A stretch of DNA of 64,000 bases from Bradyrhizobium sp. (GCF_016219575.1 NZ_JACRMG010000035.1:118540-182539); one strand, 5' to 3'; shown: positions 8,523 to 16,582, counted from the first letter of the stretch. A program made the numbers and translations. Notes: generated by a model not told the origin, from the sequence alone.

Positions 8523-8548
8523 AACAGGCGCCCGATCGGGCGCCTGTT
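8523..8548. terminator. bidirectional terminator, 26-base perfect palindrome
   Basis: AACAGGCGCCCGA is followed directly by its inverse TCGGGCGCCTGTT; A residues precede and T residues follow it. It separates two convergent genes and would work on both strands. Confidence 0.8.
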
Positions 8549-8559
8549 TCGCTTTCTGC

Positions 8560-9108
8560 CTACCAGTAGCGGACGCGCCAGTAGTGGCGACGGTGCCAGT
8601 AAGGCGGACGGCAGATCCGGCGCGGCCCCCAATAGGTCCAGACGACGCGGCAGACGCGGTAGGGACGGTAGTAGCGCGGATAGCCGTAATAGGCGGGCGC
8701 GATGTAGCGCCTGTGGTGGAAGTGCCGCCGGTGCAGATAGGGCCTGTGATAGGCGTAGCGATGGACGCGGTAGCCGCCGAAGCGATATCCGCCGCCGCGA
8801 TAGACATGCGCCGCACGATAACCGCCACCGCGAAACGCCATGCCGCCGCCGCGGAAGCCGCTACCATGGAAGCCGCCGCGGAAACCGCCACCGCCGCCAC
8901 GGAAACCTCCGCCGCCGCCGCGGTGGCCGCCGCGAATTTCAATCGTCAGACCTTCGCTGGCGTATTTCGCCGACGGCGCCGCGGCCGGACTGGCGAGCGA
9001 GAGCGCTTCCGCGCGGTCATGAGAAATCGCCGTCACCGCGATTGCGGCAACAGCCGCCAGTCCCGCGCGACGGACAAGGCCGCGCGCGGCTTCCGAGATC
9101 GTGTTCAT
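8560..9108 (-). CDS. secreted glycine/histidine/tyrosine-rich protein
   Basis: The 182-residue product has an N-terminal hydrophobic export signal (RRAGLAAVAAIAVTAI), then GGHRGGGGGFRGGGGGFRGG blocks from about residue 60, then a basic Tyr/His/Arg-rich C-terminal half with two Cys. Such low-complexity secreted proteins are common in Bradyrhizobium envelopes; their function is unknown. A GGAAC-N17-CGTC element lies 30 to 55 bases upstream of the ATG, resembling an EcfG stress promoter. A second Tyr-rich secreted gene follows the same direction upstream. Confidence 0.7.
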   Translation of the reverse strand: MNTISEAARGLVRRAGLAAVAAIAVTAISHDRAEALSLASPAAAPSAKYASEGLTIEIRGGHRGGGGGFRGGGGGFRGGFHGSGFRGGGMAFRGGGYRAAHVYRGGGYRFGGYRVHRYAYHRPYLHRRHFHHRRYIAPAYYGYPRYYRPYRVCRVVWTYWGPRRICRPPYWHRRHYWRVRYW

Positions 9109-9137
9109 TGCCCGAAATCTCCCCGGCTGATGCCGTC

Positions 9138-9163
9138 GACGAACAACGCCACGGCACGGTTCC
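9138..9163 (-). promoter_or_regulatory. possible EcfG-type stress promoter
   Basis: On the minus strand GGAAC (9163-9159) and CGTC (9141-9138) are 17 bases apart, close to the alphaproteobacterial EcfG consensus GGAAC-N16/17-CGTT. The start codon at 9108 is 30 bases further on. Confidence 0.35.
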
Positions 9164-9266
9164 CTGTCGCTCCCATGGGGAGGCTAGCGACAGCGAGGTG
9201 AATGCGTCATGAATGAGTTGATCGCAAAGATGAACGCGCTGCCACAAATCGCCGGCCGCGTTTGCC

Positions 9267-9569
9267 TCAGTAGTACGGCAGATATCCGAAGCCGAGGAAG
9301 AACGGCACCGGCACCGTGTACGGATAGGGCCGGTAGTAATGCGGCCGCGCGTAGTAGGCCGGATAGGAGGGATAACGGGCGTAAGAGGGATAGCGGGCGT
9401 AGGCGGGATAAGCGGGGTAGCGGCGATGGACGCGGCGCGCGCTGAAATCGGTTGCCTGCGATATCGCGGCCGGCTCCGCCTGCGGCGCAGTGCCGGTTCC
9501 CGCAATCGCCGGCGGCGCGCCGAACGCCAATGCTGCCGCGACCAGAGCTACGCCAACCCAAGCCTGCAT
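9267..9569 (-). CDS. small secreted Tyr/Pro-rich repeat protein
   Basis: From the ATG at 9569 the product is 100 residues: a signal peptide (MQAWVGVALVAAALAFGAPP, cut after AIA), a short linker, then repeats of the type YPAYxRYPSY and a tail PVPFFLGFGYLPYY. The DNA of residues 50-72 is an imperfect tandem repeat. No enzymatic motif is visible. It belongs with the neighbouring low-complexity secreted proteins; its role is unknown. Confidence 0.6.
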   Translation of the reverse strand: MQAWVGVALVAAALAFGAPPAIAGTGTAPQAEPAAISQATDFSARRVHRRYPAYPAYARYPSYARYPSYPAYYARPHYYRPYPYTVPVPFFLGFGYLPYY

Positions 9570-9601
9570 GACTTCATCCTCAAACAAGGCGGTTGTTGTT
9601 T

Positions 9602-9650
9602 GAGCATGATCTTCTCGGAAAACCGCTTCACACTTTTCCGGATCATGCTC
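9602..9650. repeat. inverted repeat, family D
   Basis: GAGCATGATC (9602-9611) is mirrored by GATCATGCTC (9641-9650); the inner GGAAAACCG and TTTTCCGG also pair. Other copies are at 10072-10122 (one arm decayed), 45042-45080 and 47797-47845. The right end directly abuts the TAG stop of the minus-strand gene to its right. Confidence 0.8.
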
Positions 9651-9961
9651 TAGCCGGGCCGCCAGTAGCAGTTCATGCGCGGAGTGATCACCGTGCCGCT
9701 CGGCCGGGCCTCCTGCACGTAATAGGCATTGCATTCCCGCACGGCGTTCGGGCCCGGATTGTAGCGCGGCCAGACGTCGGGATCGTAATGCTCGCGCGGA
9801 TAGACCGGCACGCGGCGGATGATCCGGCGCCGCGGCACGTAGTCGGGCGCGGCCTGCGCGACGCGCACGCCGGGCGCCGCGGTCTGCGCCGGCGCGCTTT
9901 CGGTCTGCAGGAAAACCCCAGCGCAACCGGCCAGAAGGCCCGCCACAAGAATCCGCTTCAT
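9650..9961 (-). CDS. small putative lipoprotein or secreted protein
   Basis: The 103-residue product begins MKRILVAGLLAGCAGVFLQT; LAGC fits a lipobox with Cys13, though a signal peptidase I site after APAQ is also possible. The mature part is short, basic, with paired prolines (YPREHYDPDVWPRYNPGPN) and a conserved-looking RECNAYYVQEARPSGTVITP segment with two Cys. This resembles hypothetical proteins of rhizobia. An ATG three codons upstream (9970) is an alternative start. Its stop codon touches a family D repeat. Confidence 0.65.
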   Translation of the reverse strand: MKRILVAGLLAGCAGVFLQTESAPAQTAAPGVRVAQAAPDYVPRRRIIRRVPVYPREHYDPDVWPRYNPGPNAVRECNAYYVQEARPSGTVITPRMNCYWRPG

Positions 9962-10071
9962 CACGCCCATCCGAACTTCATTGCCGGCCGTAAGGTCTCC
10001 GATTGGCTCTCCAAGGTCAACCGCCGCCCGCGCCAGGACCGGCATGGACTTGCGCGGAACTGACGTTGTTT

Positions 10072-10122
10072 GAGCATGATCTTTCCGAAAACCGGTTCCC
10101 ACTTTTCGGGATATTGCTTTAA
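10072..10122. repeat. inverted repeat, family D, decayed copy
   Basis: The left arm GAGCATGATC and inner CCGAAAACCGGTTCCCACTT are intact, but the right arm has drifted to GATATTGCTT. Confidence 0.6.
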
Positions 10123-10134
10123 ACAGAGGGGGTC

Positions 10135-10533
10135 ATGCTGCCCGAGACCAGAGCCCCCTCTCTCGCCGAAATGGAGGCGATGGCGCACGAGATTTTCGCG
10201 CGCCTGCCCAACACCTTCCGCAAGCTCTGCGAGGGGGTGATCATCCGTGTCGACGATTTCCCCACCGACGAGGTGCTGGACGAGATGCAGGCGCAAAGCG
10301 AGTTCGACCTGCTCGGCCTGTTCCAAGGGGTCGGGCTGCCGCATCAGAGCCATGGTGACATCGCGCGCCTGCCCAACATGATCTGGCTCTACCGGAGGCC
10401 GATCCTGGACTACTGGGCCGAGCATGAGGAGACGCTCGGCCATATCGTCCGCCACGTGCTGATCCACGAGATCGGCCACCATTTCGGCCTGTCCGACGCC
10501 GATATGGAGGCGATTGAGGCGTCCGCCGGATAG
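10135..10533 (+). CDS. zincin-type metallopeptidase family protein
   Basis: The 132-residue protein ends with the zinc-binding motif HEIGHHFGLSD (His111, Glu112, His115), typical of the small zincin family PF06262. The middle segment SEFDLLGLFQGVGLPHQSHG and IWLYRRPILDYW are also family-like. Members are cytosolic and of unknown substrate. It starts with ATG after a GAGGGGG-rich stretch and precedes leuD by 97 bases. Confidence 0.85.
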   Translation: MLPETRAPSLAEMEAMAHEIFARLPNTFRKLCEGVIIRVDDFPTDEVLDEMQAQSEFDLLGLFQGVGLPHQSHGDIARLPNMIWLYRRPILDYWAEHEETLGHIVRHVLIHEIGHHFGLSDADMEAIEASAG

Positions 10534-10630
10534 CCCTGCGCATTTTGGGCCTTTGAAGGCGGCCCCGTTTCCGATAAACCAGCCGCCCTAAACGGCCTTT
10601 TTCCGTTAATTCCGACCGGGAAGTGCAGAG

Positions 10631-11236
10631 ATGGACAAGTTCACCACGCTGGAAGGCGTCGCGGCGCCGCTGAAGATCATCAATGTCGACACCGACATGA
10701 TCATTCCCAAGCAGTACCTGAAGACCATCAAGCGCACCGGCCTCGGCAAGGGCCTCTTCTCCGAGCAGCGCTACAAGGACGACGGCAGCGAGAACCCCGA
10801 CTTCATCCTCAACAAGCCGGCCTATCGCAATTCCAAGGTGCTGGTCGCCGGCGACAATTTCGGCTGCGGCTCGAGCCGCGAGCACGCGCCCTGGGCGCTG
10901 CTCGATTTCGGCATCCGCTGCGTGATCTCGACCTCGTTCGGCGACATCTTCTACAACAACTGCTTCAAGAACGGCATTCTGCCGATCCGCGTGTCGCAGG
11001 AAGACCTCGACAAGCTGTTCGACGATGCCGAGCGCGGCGCCAACGCCACGCTGACCATCGATCTCGCCAACCAGGAGATCCGCGGTCCCGACGGCGGCAA
11101 GGTGAAGTTCGAGATCGATCCGTTCAGGAAGCATTGCCTGATGAACGGTCTCGACGACATCGGACTCACGATGGAGAAGAAGGCCTCGATCGATTCCTAT
11201 GAGGCCAAGCTCAAGAAAGAGCGCGCCTGGGCCTGA
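10631..11236 (+). CDS. leuD: 3-isopropylmalate dehydratase small subunit
   Basis: The 201-residue swivel subunit begins MDKFTTLEGVAAPLKIINVD and contains TDMIIPKQYLKTI and the conserved GCGSSREHAPWALLDFGIRC. It pairs with LeuC to convert 2- to 3-isopropylmalate. The length is as usual for proteobacteria. It is in the same direction as leuC but separated from it by five small genes on both strands, so the two are not one operon. Confidence 0.97.
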   Translation: MDKFTTLEGVAAPLKIINVDTDMIIPKQYLKTIKRTGLGKGLFSEQRYKDDGSENPDFILNKPAYRNSKVLVAGDNFGCGSSREHAPWALLDFGIRCVISTSFGDIFYNNCFKNGILPIRVSQEDLDKLFDDAERGANATLTIDLANQEIRGPDGGKVKFEIDPFRKHCLMNGLDDIGLTMEKKASIDSYEAKLKKERAWA

Positions 11237-11250
11237 CTCTATTGTTTGAC

Positions 11251-11294
11251 GCGTTTTCTTCACGCGAACCGATTCCCACTTCGCTTGAAAACGC
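11251..11294. repeat. inverted repeat, family C, short copy
   Basis: GCGTTTTC (11251-11258) is mirrored by GAAAACGC (11287-11294), with CACGCGAACC and CACTTCGCTT between. It follows leuD by 14 bases and may act as its 3' hairpin. Confidence 0.65.
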
Positions 11295-11315
11295 TATGGC
11301 TCGCCGGAAGGTACG

Positions 11316-12101
11316 ATGCGTCCTGACATCGTAACCTTCTGGCACGGCCCGCTCGACCGGCTGCGAACGCTCTGCCTGCGCTCGCAGGTCGCCGCCGGCC
11401 ACAAGGTCACCGTCTACAGTTTCGATCCGCTGCCGGGCCTGCCGGAAGGCGTTGCCAACGCCGAGGCGGAAGCCGTGCTGCCGCACGCCTTCTCCGAGAA
11501 GCTGCGGCCGCCGCAGCCGGACGGTTCCTGGCGCGACTGGACCACGCTGCAATTCTCGGATTTTTTCCGCATGCGCCTGATGGCGCAGAACGCGGGACTC
11601 TGGCTCGACGCCGACGTGCTGCTGCTCAGGCCGGTCGAGATCGATCCGGCAAAGCCCTACTTCGCCTGGGAGCGGCCGCGCCAGCTCGGCAATTCCGTGC
11701 TCTATCTGCCTGCGGACGATTCCATCGTGACGGCCTTTGCCGACCTGATGGCGCAGGACGAGCTGACGCCGAACTGGCTGTCGCTCAGGCATCGCATGGT
11801 GTTTGCGATGCGCCGCCTGCGCGGCGGCTCGCAGCGTCTCTCCGACATCCGCGTCGCGATCTACGGCCCGGCCTCGCTGACCGCGCTTGCCCGCCGTGGC
11901 GGCCAGATCGGGCACGCGCTGCCGAAGCAGTCGTTCTATGCCGTGCATGCCGAACCAAAGCTGTTCTTTGATCCGTCGGATTTTTCGGGACTGATTGCCG
12001 ATCCCGACGTGATCGGCCTGCACATCTCGCCAAAGGGCCGCGGCAATCAGGCGCCTCTGCCCGGCAGCCTCCATGCATGGGCAGCCGAACGCTTCGCCTA
12101 G
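11316..12101 (+). CDS. glycosyltransferase with DXD motif (GT32-like)
   Basis: The 261-residue protein begins with a Rossmann-like strand (DIVTFWHGPLDRLRTLCLRS) and has LQFSDFFRMRLMAQNAGLWLDAD: the Asp98-Ala-Asp100 motif binds a metal-nucleotide sugar in the OCH1/capsular GT32-type family. There is no membrane segment. The target could be a surface polysaccharide; no other polysaccharide genes are adjacent. Its TAG stop is shared, through a CTAG, with the convergent NYN gene. Confidence 0.75.
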   Translation: MRPDIVTFWHGPLDRLRTLCLRSQVAAGHKVTVYSFDPLPGLPEGVANAEAEAVLPHAFSEKLRPPQPDGSWRDWTTLQFSDFFRMRLMAQNAGLWLDADVLLLRPVEIDPAKPYFAWERPRQLGNSVLYLPADDSIVTAFADLMAQDELTPNWLSLRHRMVFAMRRLRGGSQRLSDIRVAIYGPASLTALARRGGQIGHALPKQSFYAVHAEPKLFFDPSDFSGLIADPDVIGLHISPKGRGNQAPLPGSLHAWAAERFA

Positions 12102-12685
12102 GTGCAGGCCGTTCCCGGCAATACGCGACCACGCACATCGCGCGGCGCCGGCCGTTCGGCGGGATCGCGGCCGACCCTGGCGCGCAATTCCTGGAGATCG
12201 ATGAAGCTGTCGGCCTGACGGCGCAGCTCGTCGGCGATCATCGGCGGCTGGCAGGCGATGGTGGAGACCACCGTCACCCGCACGCCGCGGCGCTGCAGCG
12301 CTTCCACCAGCGAGCGGAAATCGCCGTCGCCCGAGAACAGGAATATCTCGTCGACGAAAGGGGCGATCTCCATCGCATCGACGGCCAGCTCGATGTCCAT
12401 ATCCGACTTCACCTTGCGGCGGCCGGACGCGTCGGTGTATTCCTTGCTTGCCTTGGTGACGGCCGTGTAACCGTTGTAGTCGAGCCAGTCGACGAGCGGG
12501 CGGATCGAGGAATACTCCTGGTCCTCGAAGATCGCGGTGTAATAGAACGCGCGCAGCATGTTGCCGCGGCTCTGCAGCTCCTTCAGCAGCTTCTTGTAGT
12601 CGATGTCGAAGCCAAGCGCCTTGGCGGTGGCGTAGAGGTTGGCGCCGTCGATGAATACGGCAATCTTGGTCTGCAGGTTCAGCAT
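12098..12685 (-). CDS. NYN (PIN-like) domain ribonuclease-type protein, LabA/DUF88 family
   Basis: From the ATG at 12685 the product is 195 residues. It shows the NYN acidic core: VFIDGANLYATAK, later KSDMDIELAVDAME and LFSGDGDFRSLVEALQRRG, which place the metal-binding Asp residues of a PIN-like nuclease. Similar alphaproteobacterial proteins are annotated as LabA/DUF88. The C-terminal tail is Arg/Pro-rich and probably disordered. The gene is divergent from the AraC regulator and overlaps the stop of the glycosyltransferase. Confidence 0.85.
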   Translation of the reverse strand: MLNLQTKIAVFIDGANLYATAKALGFDIDYKKLLKELQSRGNMLRAFYYTAIFEDQEYSSIRPLVDWLDYNGYTAVTKASKEYTDASGRRKVKSDMDIELAVDAMEIAPFVDEIFLFSGDGDFRSLVEALQRRGVRVTVVSTIACQPPMIADELRRQADSFIDLQELRARVGRDPAERPAPRDVRGRVLPGTACT

Positions 12686-12874
12686 GAATTCATTCAATCT
12701 GTTTCGGCAATGGGTGCGATCGGCAGGCCGCAAATGCCTGATTCCGTATCGGATGCGACGAAACGGATAGGAGACGGGCCGCAGCAAATCTTGTTATTTC
12801 GTGCCATTGAATTGACGTCCGCCGCCAACGCGCTGCGGACGGATCGCAAACCAAGTAGTTTTCCGGAGACGCTT

Positions 12875-13963
12875 TTGGCCGCTTCGCGCAAGGTCCGCCT
12901 CGATTCGCTGCCGAGTGCTTCCGGCGGCATATCCCGGCTCCTCACGGCTCGGCTGCGCGCTGCGGGAATCGCGCCGGCGCCGCTGCTCGCCCAGGCCGGA
13001 TTGACGATGGCGCAGATCGAGGATCGCAAGGCGCGCGTCACGGTGCACAGCCAGATCAGCTATCTCGAGCTTGGCGCAGCGGCGCTCGGCGACGACCTGC
13101 TCGGCTTTCATCTCGGGCGCGACTGCGAGCTGCGCGAGCTCGGGTTGCTCTACTACGTGCTGGCATCCTCCGAGACGCTGGCCGATGCGCTCAACAAGGC
13201 CGTGCGGTACAGCGGCATCGTCAACGAGGGCGTGCGCCTGCGCTGGCGCGACGGCCGGGAAGCCGGCATCGGATTCCACTATGTCAATGTGGAGCGGCGC
13301 GGCGACCGGCAGCACATCGAGTGCTGGCTCACCATCATCGTCCGTCTCGCCCGCCAGCTCACCAACCGCCGGCTGATCCCGGGCCATGTCAGGGTAATCC
13401 ACCACGGAAAAAAAACGCCGGCCGAACTGCGCTCGTTTCTCGGCTGCGAAATCGAATTCGATGCGGGCGTCGACGAGGCGGTGTTTTCCGGGGACGTCCT
13501 GCAGATGCCGGTGGTCGGCGCCGACATGTATCTCAACGACCTGCTGACCCGCTATTGCGACGAAGCGCTGACCCATCGCCGCGATGAGCGCGTCGTCACG
13601 CTGCGGCGGGAGATCGAGAATGCGGTGGTGCCACTGCTGCCGCACGGCAAGGCAAGCGCCGTCGAGATCGCCCGCCGGCTCGGGCTCAGCCACCGCACGC
13701 TGGCGCGCCGGCTGGCCGGTGAGGGCCTGAGCTTCTCGCGGATTCTGCATGAGCTGAAGCTCGATCTCGCGACACGCTATCTGCGCGAGGGCTTTTCCGT
13801 CTCCAGCATTGCCTGGCTGCTCGGCTATCAGGAGGTCAGCGCCTTTACCCATGCGTTCAAGCGCTGGACCGGAAAGAGTCCGAAGCAGCTGCGGCTGCAC
13901 GAGGAAACCGGCGAGATCGATATCCGCCGCGAGCGGCGGAAGCGCAAGGGTCAGCGCCGCTGA
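12875..13963 (+). CDS. AraC-family transcriptional regulator with arabinose-binding-type domain
   Basis: The C-terminal HTH pair is clear (ASAVEIARRLGLSHRTLARRL and FSVSSIAWLLGYQEVSAFTH, then FKRWTGKSPKQLR). The N-terminal 200 residues fit the Arabinose_bd domain of regulators such as OruR/ArgR-type members. I place the start at TTG 12875 because GGAG lies six bases upstream and the product (362 residues) then has family length; in-frame ATGs at 12710 and 12734 lie further out in the divergent promoter region. The ligand is unknown. It is divergent from the NYN gene. Confidence 0.85.
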   Translation: MAASRKVRLDSLPSASGGISRLLTARLRAAGIAPAPLLAQAGLTMAQIEDRKARVTVHSQISYLELGAAALGDDLLGFHLGRDCELRELGLLYYVLASSETLADALNKAVRYSGIVNEGVRLRWRDGREAGIGFHYVNVERRGDRQHIECWLTIIVRLARQLTNRRLIPGHVRVIHHGKKTPAELRSFLGCEIEFDAGVDEAVFSGDVLQMPVVGADMYLNDLLTRYCDEALTHRRDERVVTLRREIENAVVPLLPHGKASAVEIARRLGLSHRTLARRLAGEGLSFSRILHELKLDLATRYLREGFSVSSIAWLLGYQEVSAFTHAFKRWTGKSPKQLRLHEETGEIDIRRERRKRKGQRR

Positions 13964-14069
13964 AAGCTTAACCGCCGGGATGGCTCCCGGCATTGTTTGA
14001 TCTGCCGCAACACCCCTTGCCGGTACTCCGGTCATATAGTGCAAGTTACGCAACTACCGGAAGACCGCC

Positions 14070-14483
14070 ATGACCGCCCAGCAAGAGAGCTATCCCACCG
14101 TCGAGTTTCTGATCGGCAGGTTCGTCGATTGGCTGAAGCATCGCCGGGAACTGAGCGAAATTCGCCGCATGAACCGCACCGATTTCGACCTGATCGCACA
14201 GGACCTTCGGGTCTTGCCGGAAGAGCTCGATCGGCTGGTCGAGGCGGGACCGCACAGCGCCGACGAAATGCCGAAAATGCTGGAGGCGCTCGGTATCGAC
14301 CTGGAGAATCTGGAGCGTACCCAACCATTGCTGGTGCGTGACATGCAGCGGGTCTGCTCGCTGTGCCGGGACAAGGCGCATTGCCACGGCGACCTGTCCG
14401 CCGGTACGGCCGCCGAGCACTATCAGGAGTATTGTCCCAACGCGCCGGCCTTCGAGGTGCTCGACAAGCCCATCAAGCACTGA
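14070..14483 (+). CDS. DUF6455-type protein with four cysteines
   Basis: The 137-residue protein has an N-terminal helical part (FLIGRFVDWLKHRRELSEIR), a middle resembling the DUF6455 family (DFDLIAQDLRVLPEELDRLV), and a C-terminal Cys cluster at residues 96, 99, 105 and 122 (VCSLCRDKAHC...YC) that could bind a metal or iron-sulfur cluster. It is soluble. The next gene, a cytochrome c, starts 18 bases after its stop, so the pair is likely one redox-related transcript. The function is not established. Confidence 0.7.
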   Translation: MTAQQESYPTVEFLIGRFVDWLKHRRELSEIRRMNRTDFDLIAQDLRVLPEELDRLVEAGPHSADEMPKMLEALGIDLENLERTQPLLVRDMQRVCSLCRDKAHCHGDLSAGTAAEHYQEYCPNAPAFEVLDKPIKH

Positions 14484-14501
14484 GAAGGGCTCGAGGCCGT
14501 C

Positions 14502-14852
14502 ATGTCGCGCCGCACCTGGATTCGCATTCTCATCGGGCTGGCGATCGCGCTGGCAGCGCTGCTGCTGGTCCGCCTGCACAATGCCGGCGGCGCCACGCCG
14601 GAGCAGGACGGCGTTTCCGCCGGGCGGCGACTGGCGGAAGCGTGGTGCAGGGAATGTCACGCTTTCGAGTTGAGCGACGGCTCCGGCCGAGCGCCCGATC
14701 TCGTGCGGATTGCCAACCGGACCTCGACCACGGAACTGTCGCTGAAGGTCTTCCTGCGCACCAATCACCGCAGCATGCCGAATCTCATCATCGCGCCGGA
14801 CCAGGCCGATATCCTCGCGCAATTCATTCTCAGCCTGAAGCAGGACCGTTAA
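14502..14852 (+). CDS. membrane-anchored monohaem cytochrome c
   Basis: The 116-residue protein has an N-terminal membrane segment (residues 8-23, uncleaved or signal-anchor) followed by one haem motif, Cys49-Arg-Glu-Cys52-His53. Met92 in SMPNLIIAP is the likely second axial ligand. The size is that of small class I cytochromes that shuttle electrons in the periplasm. It shares a transcript direction and 18-base spacing with the DUF6455 gene, and converges on the CoA-ester lyase gene with a palindrome over both stops. Confidence 0.85.
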   Translation: MSRRTWIRILIGLAIALAALLLVRLHNAGGATPEQDGVSAGRRLAEAWCRECHAFELSDGSGRAPDLVRIANRTSTTELSLKVFLRTNHRSMPNLIIAPDQADILAQFILSLKQDR

Positions 14853-14857
14853 CGGTC
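14844..14857. other. 14-base perfect palindrome across two convergent stop codons
   Basis: GACCGTTAACGGTC contains the TAA of the cytochrome gene and most of the TGA of the convergent lyase gene. It has no T run and is too compact to be a normal hairpin terminator. Confidence 0.5.
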
Positions 14858-15731
14858 AAGCCATCGCCGCGATCGCATCCGCAATCGCAATCGTGCGCCT
14901 GGCCATCTCGGCGTGCAGGCGCTCCACCATGCGGCCATCGAGTTGGATCGCGCCGCGCGAGGCGTTCTCCGGCTGCTGGAACGCCGCGATGATCTTGCGG
15001 GCCATCGCCACCTCTTCCGCCGGCGGCGTGAAGATAGCGTTGCATGCCCCGATATGGCTCGGATGGATCAGCGTCTTGCCGTCGAAACCGAGGTCGCGGC
15101 CCTGGGCGCATTCGGCGGCAAAGCCGTCGATATTGGCGATGTCGCCGTAGGGACCGTCGAGGATCTCCAGCCCGTGCGCGCGGGTGGCGAGGACGCAATG
15201 GGTGATCATCGGAATCATTTCGGCGCGGCCCGGCTTCATGCGGATGCGCGTCTCCCGCGAAATGTCGTACGGACCGAACACGAAGCCGGCGAGCCGCGTC
15301 TCGGAATCGCGCGAGGCGGCCGCGATCTTGTCCGCATCGAGCACCGCGCGCGCAGTCTCGATCATGGCCCAGACCCGGATCGACTGATCGGCGTTGATGT
15401 CGCTGAGCCGGTCGGCAATCGCAGTGAGATCGGCGACGCTGGAAATCTTCGGCACCAGGATGCCGTCGGGCCTGGCCTTGCCGGCCATGTTGAGATCGTC
15501 GATCCACCAGGGCGAATCGAGCGCGTTGATGCGGATCAGCACCTCGCGCTTGCCGAACCCCCTGGCCGCCACGGCCTGTGCGATCTGGTCGCGCGCCAGC
15601 GCCTTGGCATCGGGGGCGACGGCGTCCTCGAGGTCGAGGATCAGGCCGTCGACCGGCAGGGTGCGCGCCTTTTCCAGCGCCCGGGCATTCGATCCCGGCA
15701 TGAACAGGAGGCTGCGGCGCGGACGGATCAT
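14856..15731 (-). CDS. HpcH/HpaI aldolase / citrate lyase beta-type CoA-ester lyase
   Basis: From ATG at 15731 (GAGGGAAC upstream) the product is 291 residues. The start RPRRSLLFMPGSNARALEKA and GLILDLEDAVAPD are hallmarks of CitE-like TIM-barrel lyases that cleave malyl-CoA, citramalyl-CoA or related esters. GKTLIHPSHI near the C-terminus is also conserved. No citrate lyase alpha/gamma genes are nearby, so a role as an independent acyl-CoA lyase is more likely. A further upstream in-frame ATG at 15773 lacks a good site. Confidence 0.88.
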   Translation of the reverse strand: MIRPRRSLLFMPGSNARALEKARTLPVDGLILDLEDAVAPDAKALARDQIAQAVAARGFGKREVLIRINALDSPWWIDDLNMAGKARPDGILVPKISSVADLTAIADRLSDINADQSIRVWAMIETARAVLDADKIAAASRDSETRLAGFVFGPYDISRETRIRMKPGRAEMIPMITHCVLATRAHGLEILDGPYGDIANIDGFAAECAQGRDLGFDGKTLIHPSHIGACNAIFTPPAEEVAMARKIIAAFQQPENASRGAIQLDGRMVERLHAEMARRTIAIADAIAAMA

Positions 15732-15831
15732 GGCGGTTCCCTCGGGAAATATTTGAACCGCAGCCGATAGCACCCCGTTTCCTTTCCCGGAAGCCTTGTT
15801 CCAGTCATTGGCATATGGTTAGGCAAGGGCC

Positions 15832-16470
15832 ATGGCACCCTTCCCGCAGCACCTCCTCGACGGCTACCGCACCTTCACCACGCAGCGACTGCCAACCGAG
15901 CAGACGCGCTACCGCGAGCTGTCCGAGCGCGGCCAGTCGCCCGCCGTGATGGTGGTCGGCTGCTGCGATTCACGCGTCTCGCCGGAAGTGATCTTCGACG
16001 CCGGCCCGGGCGAACTGTTCGTGGTGCGCAACGTCGCCAATCTGGTGCCGGTCTATGCACCCGACAGCGGCACCCATGGCGTCTCGGCGGCGCTGGAATA
16101 TGCCGTCAACGTGCTTCAGGTGAAGCACATCGTCGTGCTCGGCCACGCCCAATGCGGCGGCATCCGCGCCTTCATCGACAAGATCAAGCCGCTGTCGCCG
16201 GGCGACTTCATCGGCCGCTGGATGTCGATGTTCATCAAGCCGGGCGAAGTGGTCGAGCAGCGCGACCACGAGACGATGCTGGATTTCACGGTCCGCATCG
16301 AAAAGGCCGCGATCTTCCGCAGCCTGGAGAACCTGCTGACCTTCCCCTTCATCCGCGAGCGCGTGGAAAAGGGAGCGATGGACCTGCACGGCGCTTATTT
16401 CGGCGTCGCCGAGGGCTCGCTGTTCGTGCTCGATCAGGAAGCCAAGGAATTCCACAGCGCGCAGGAGTGA
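15832..16470 (+). CDS. beta-class carbonic anhydrase
   Basis: The 212-residue enzyme interconverts CO2 and bicarbonate. Zinc ligands are visible in VVGCCDSRVSP (Cys44, Asp46 and Arg48) and GHAQCGG (His105, Cys108). It is soluble and of the usual beta-class length. The ATG is preceded by AAGGG. A family A repeat follows the stop. Confidence 0.93.
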   Translation: MAPFPQHLLDGYRTFTTQRLPTEQTRYRELSERGQSPAVMVVGCCDSRVSPEVIFDAGPGELFVVRNVANLVPVYAPDSGTHGVSAALEYAVNVLQVKHIVVLGHAQCGGIRAFIDKIKPLSPGDFIGRWMSMFIKPGEVVEQRDHETMLDFTVRIEKAAIFRSLENLLTFPFIRERVEKGAMDLHGAYFGVAEGSLFVLDQEAKEFHSAQE

Positions 16471-16491
16471 GTGACCCTCATCCTGAGGTCT

Positions 16492-16582
16492 GTAGGGTGG
16501 GCAAAGCGCAAGCGTGCCCACCTGTCTAGCACCGGCGCAAGTGAAGGTGGGCACGGCGCAAGCGCGCCTTTGCCCACCCTAC
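16492..16582. repeat. bipartite palindromic repeat, family A
   Basis: GTAGGGTGGGCAAAG at the left is the inverse of TTTGCCCACCCTAC at the right; in between GTGCCCACC and GGTGGGCAC form a second inverted pair. Copies lie at 23042-23124, 25538-25624 and a diverged one at 28691-28774. A short scrap of family B (CCTCATCCTGAGG) precedes it. Confidence 0.85.

Noticed and set aside
12077..12874. N-terminal extension of the AraC regulator (628-codon frame)
   Set aside because: It lies antisense to the NYN gene, and a GGAG site supports the TTG at 12875.
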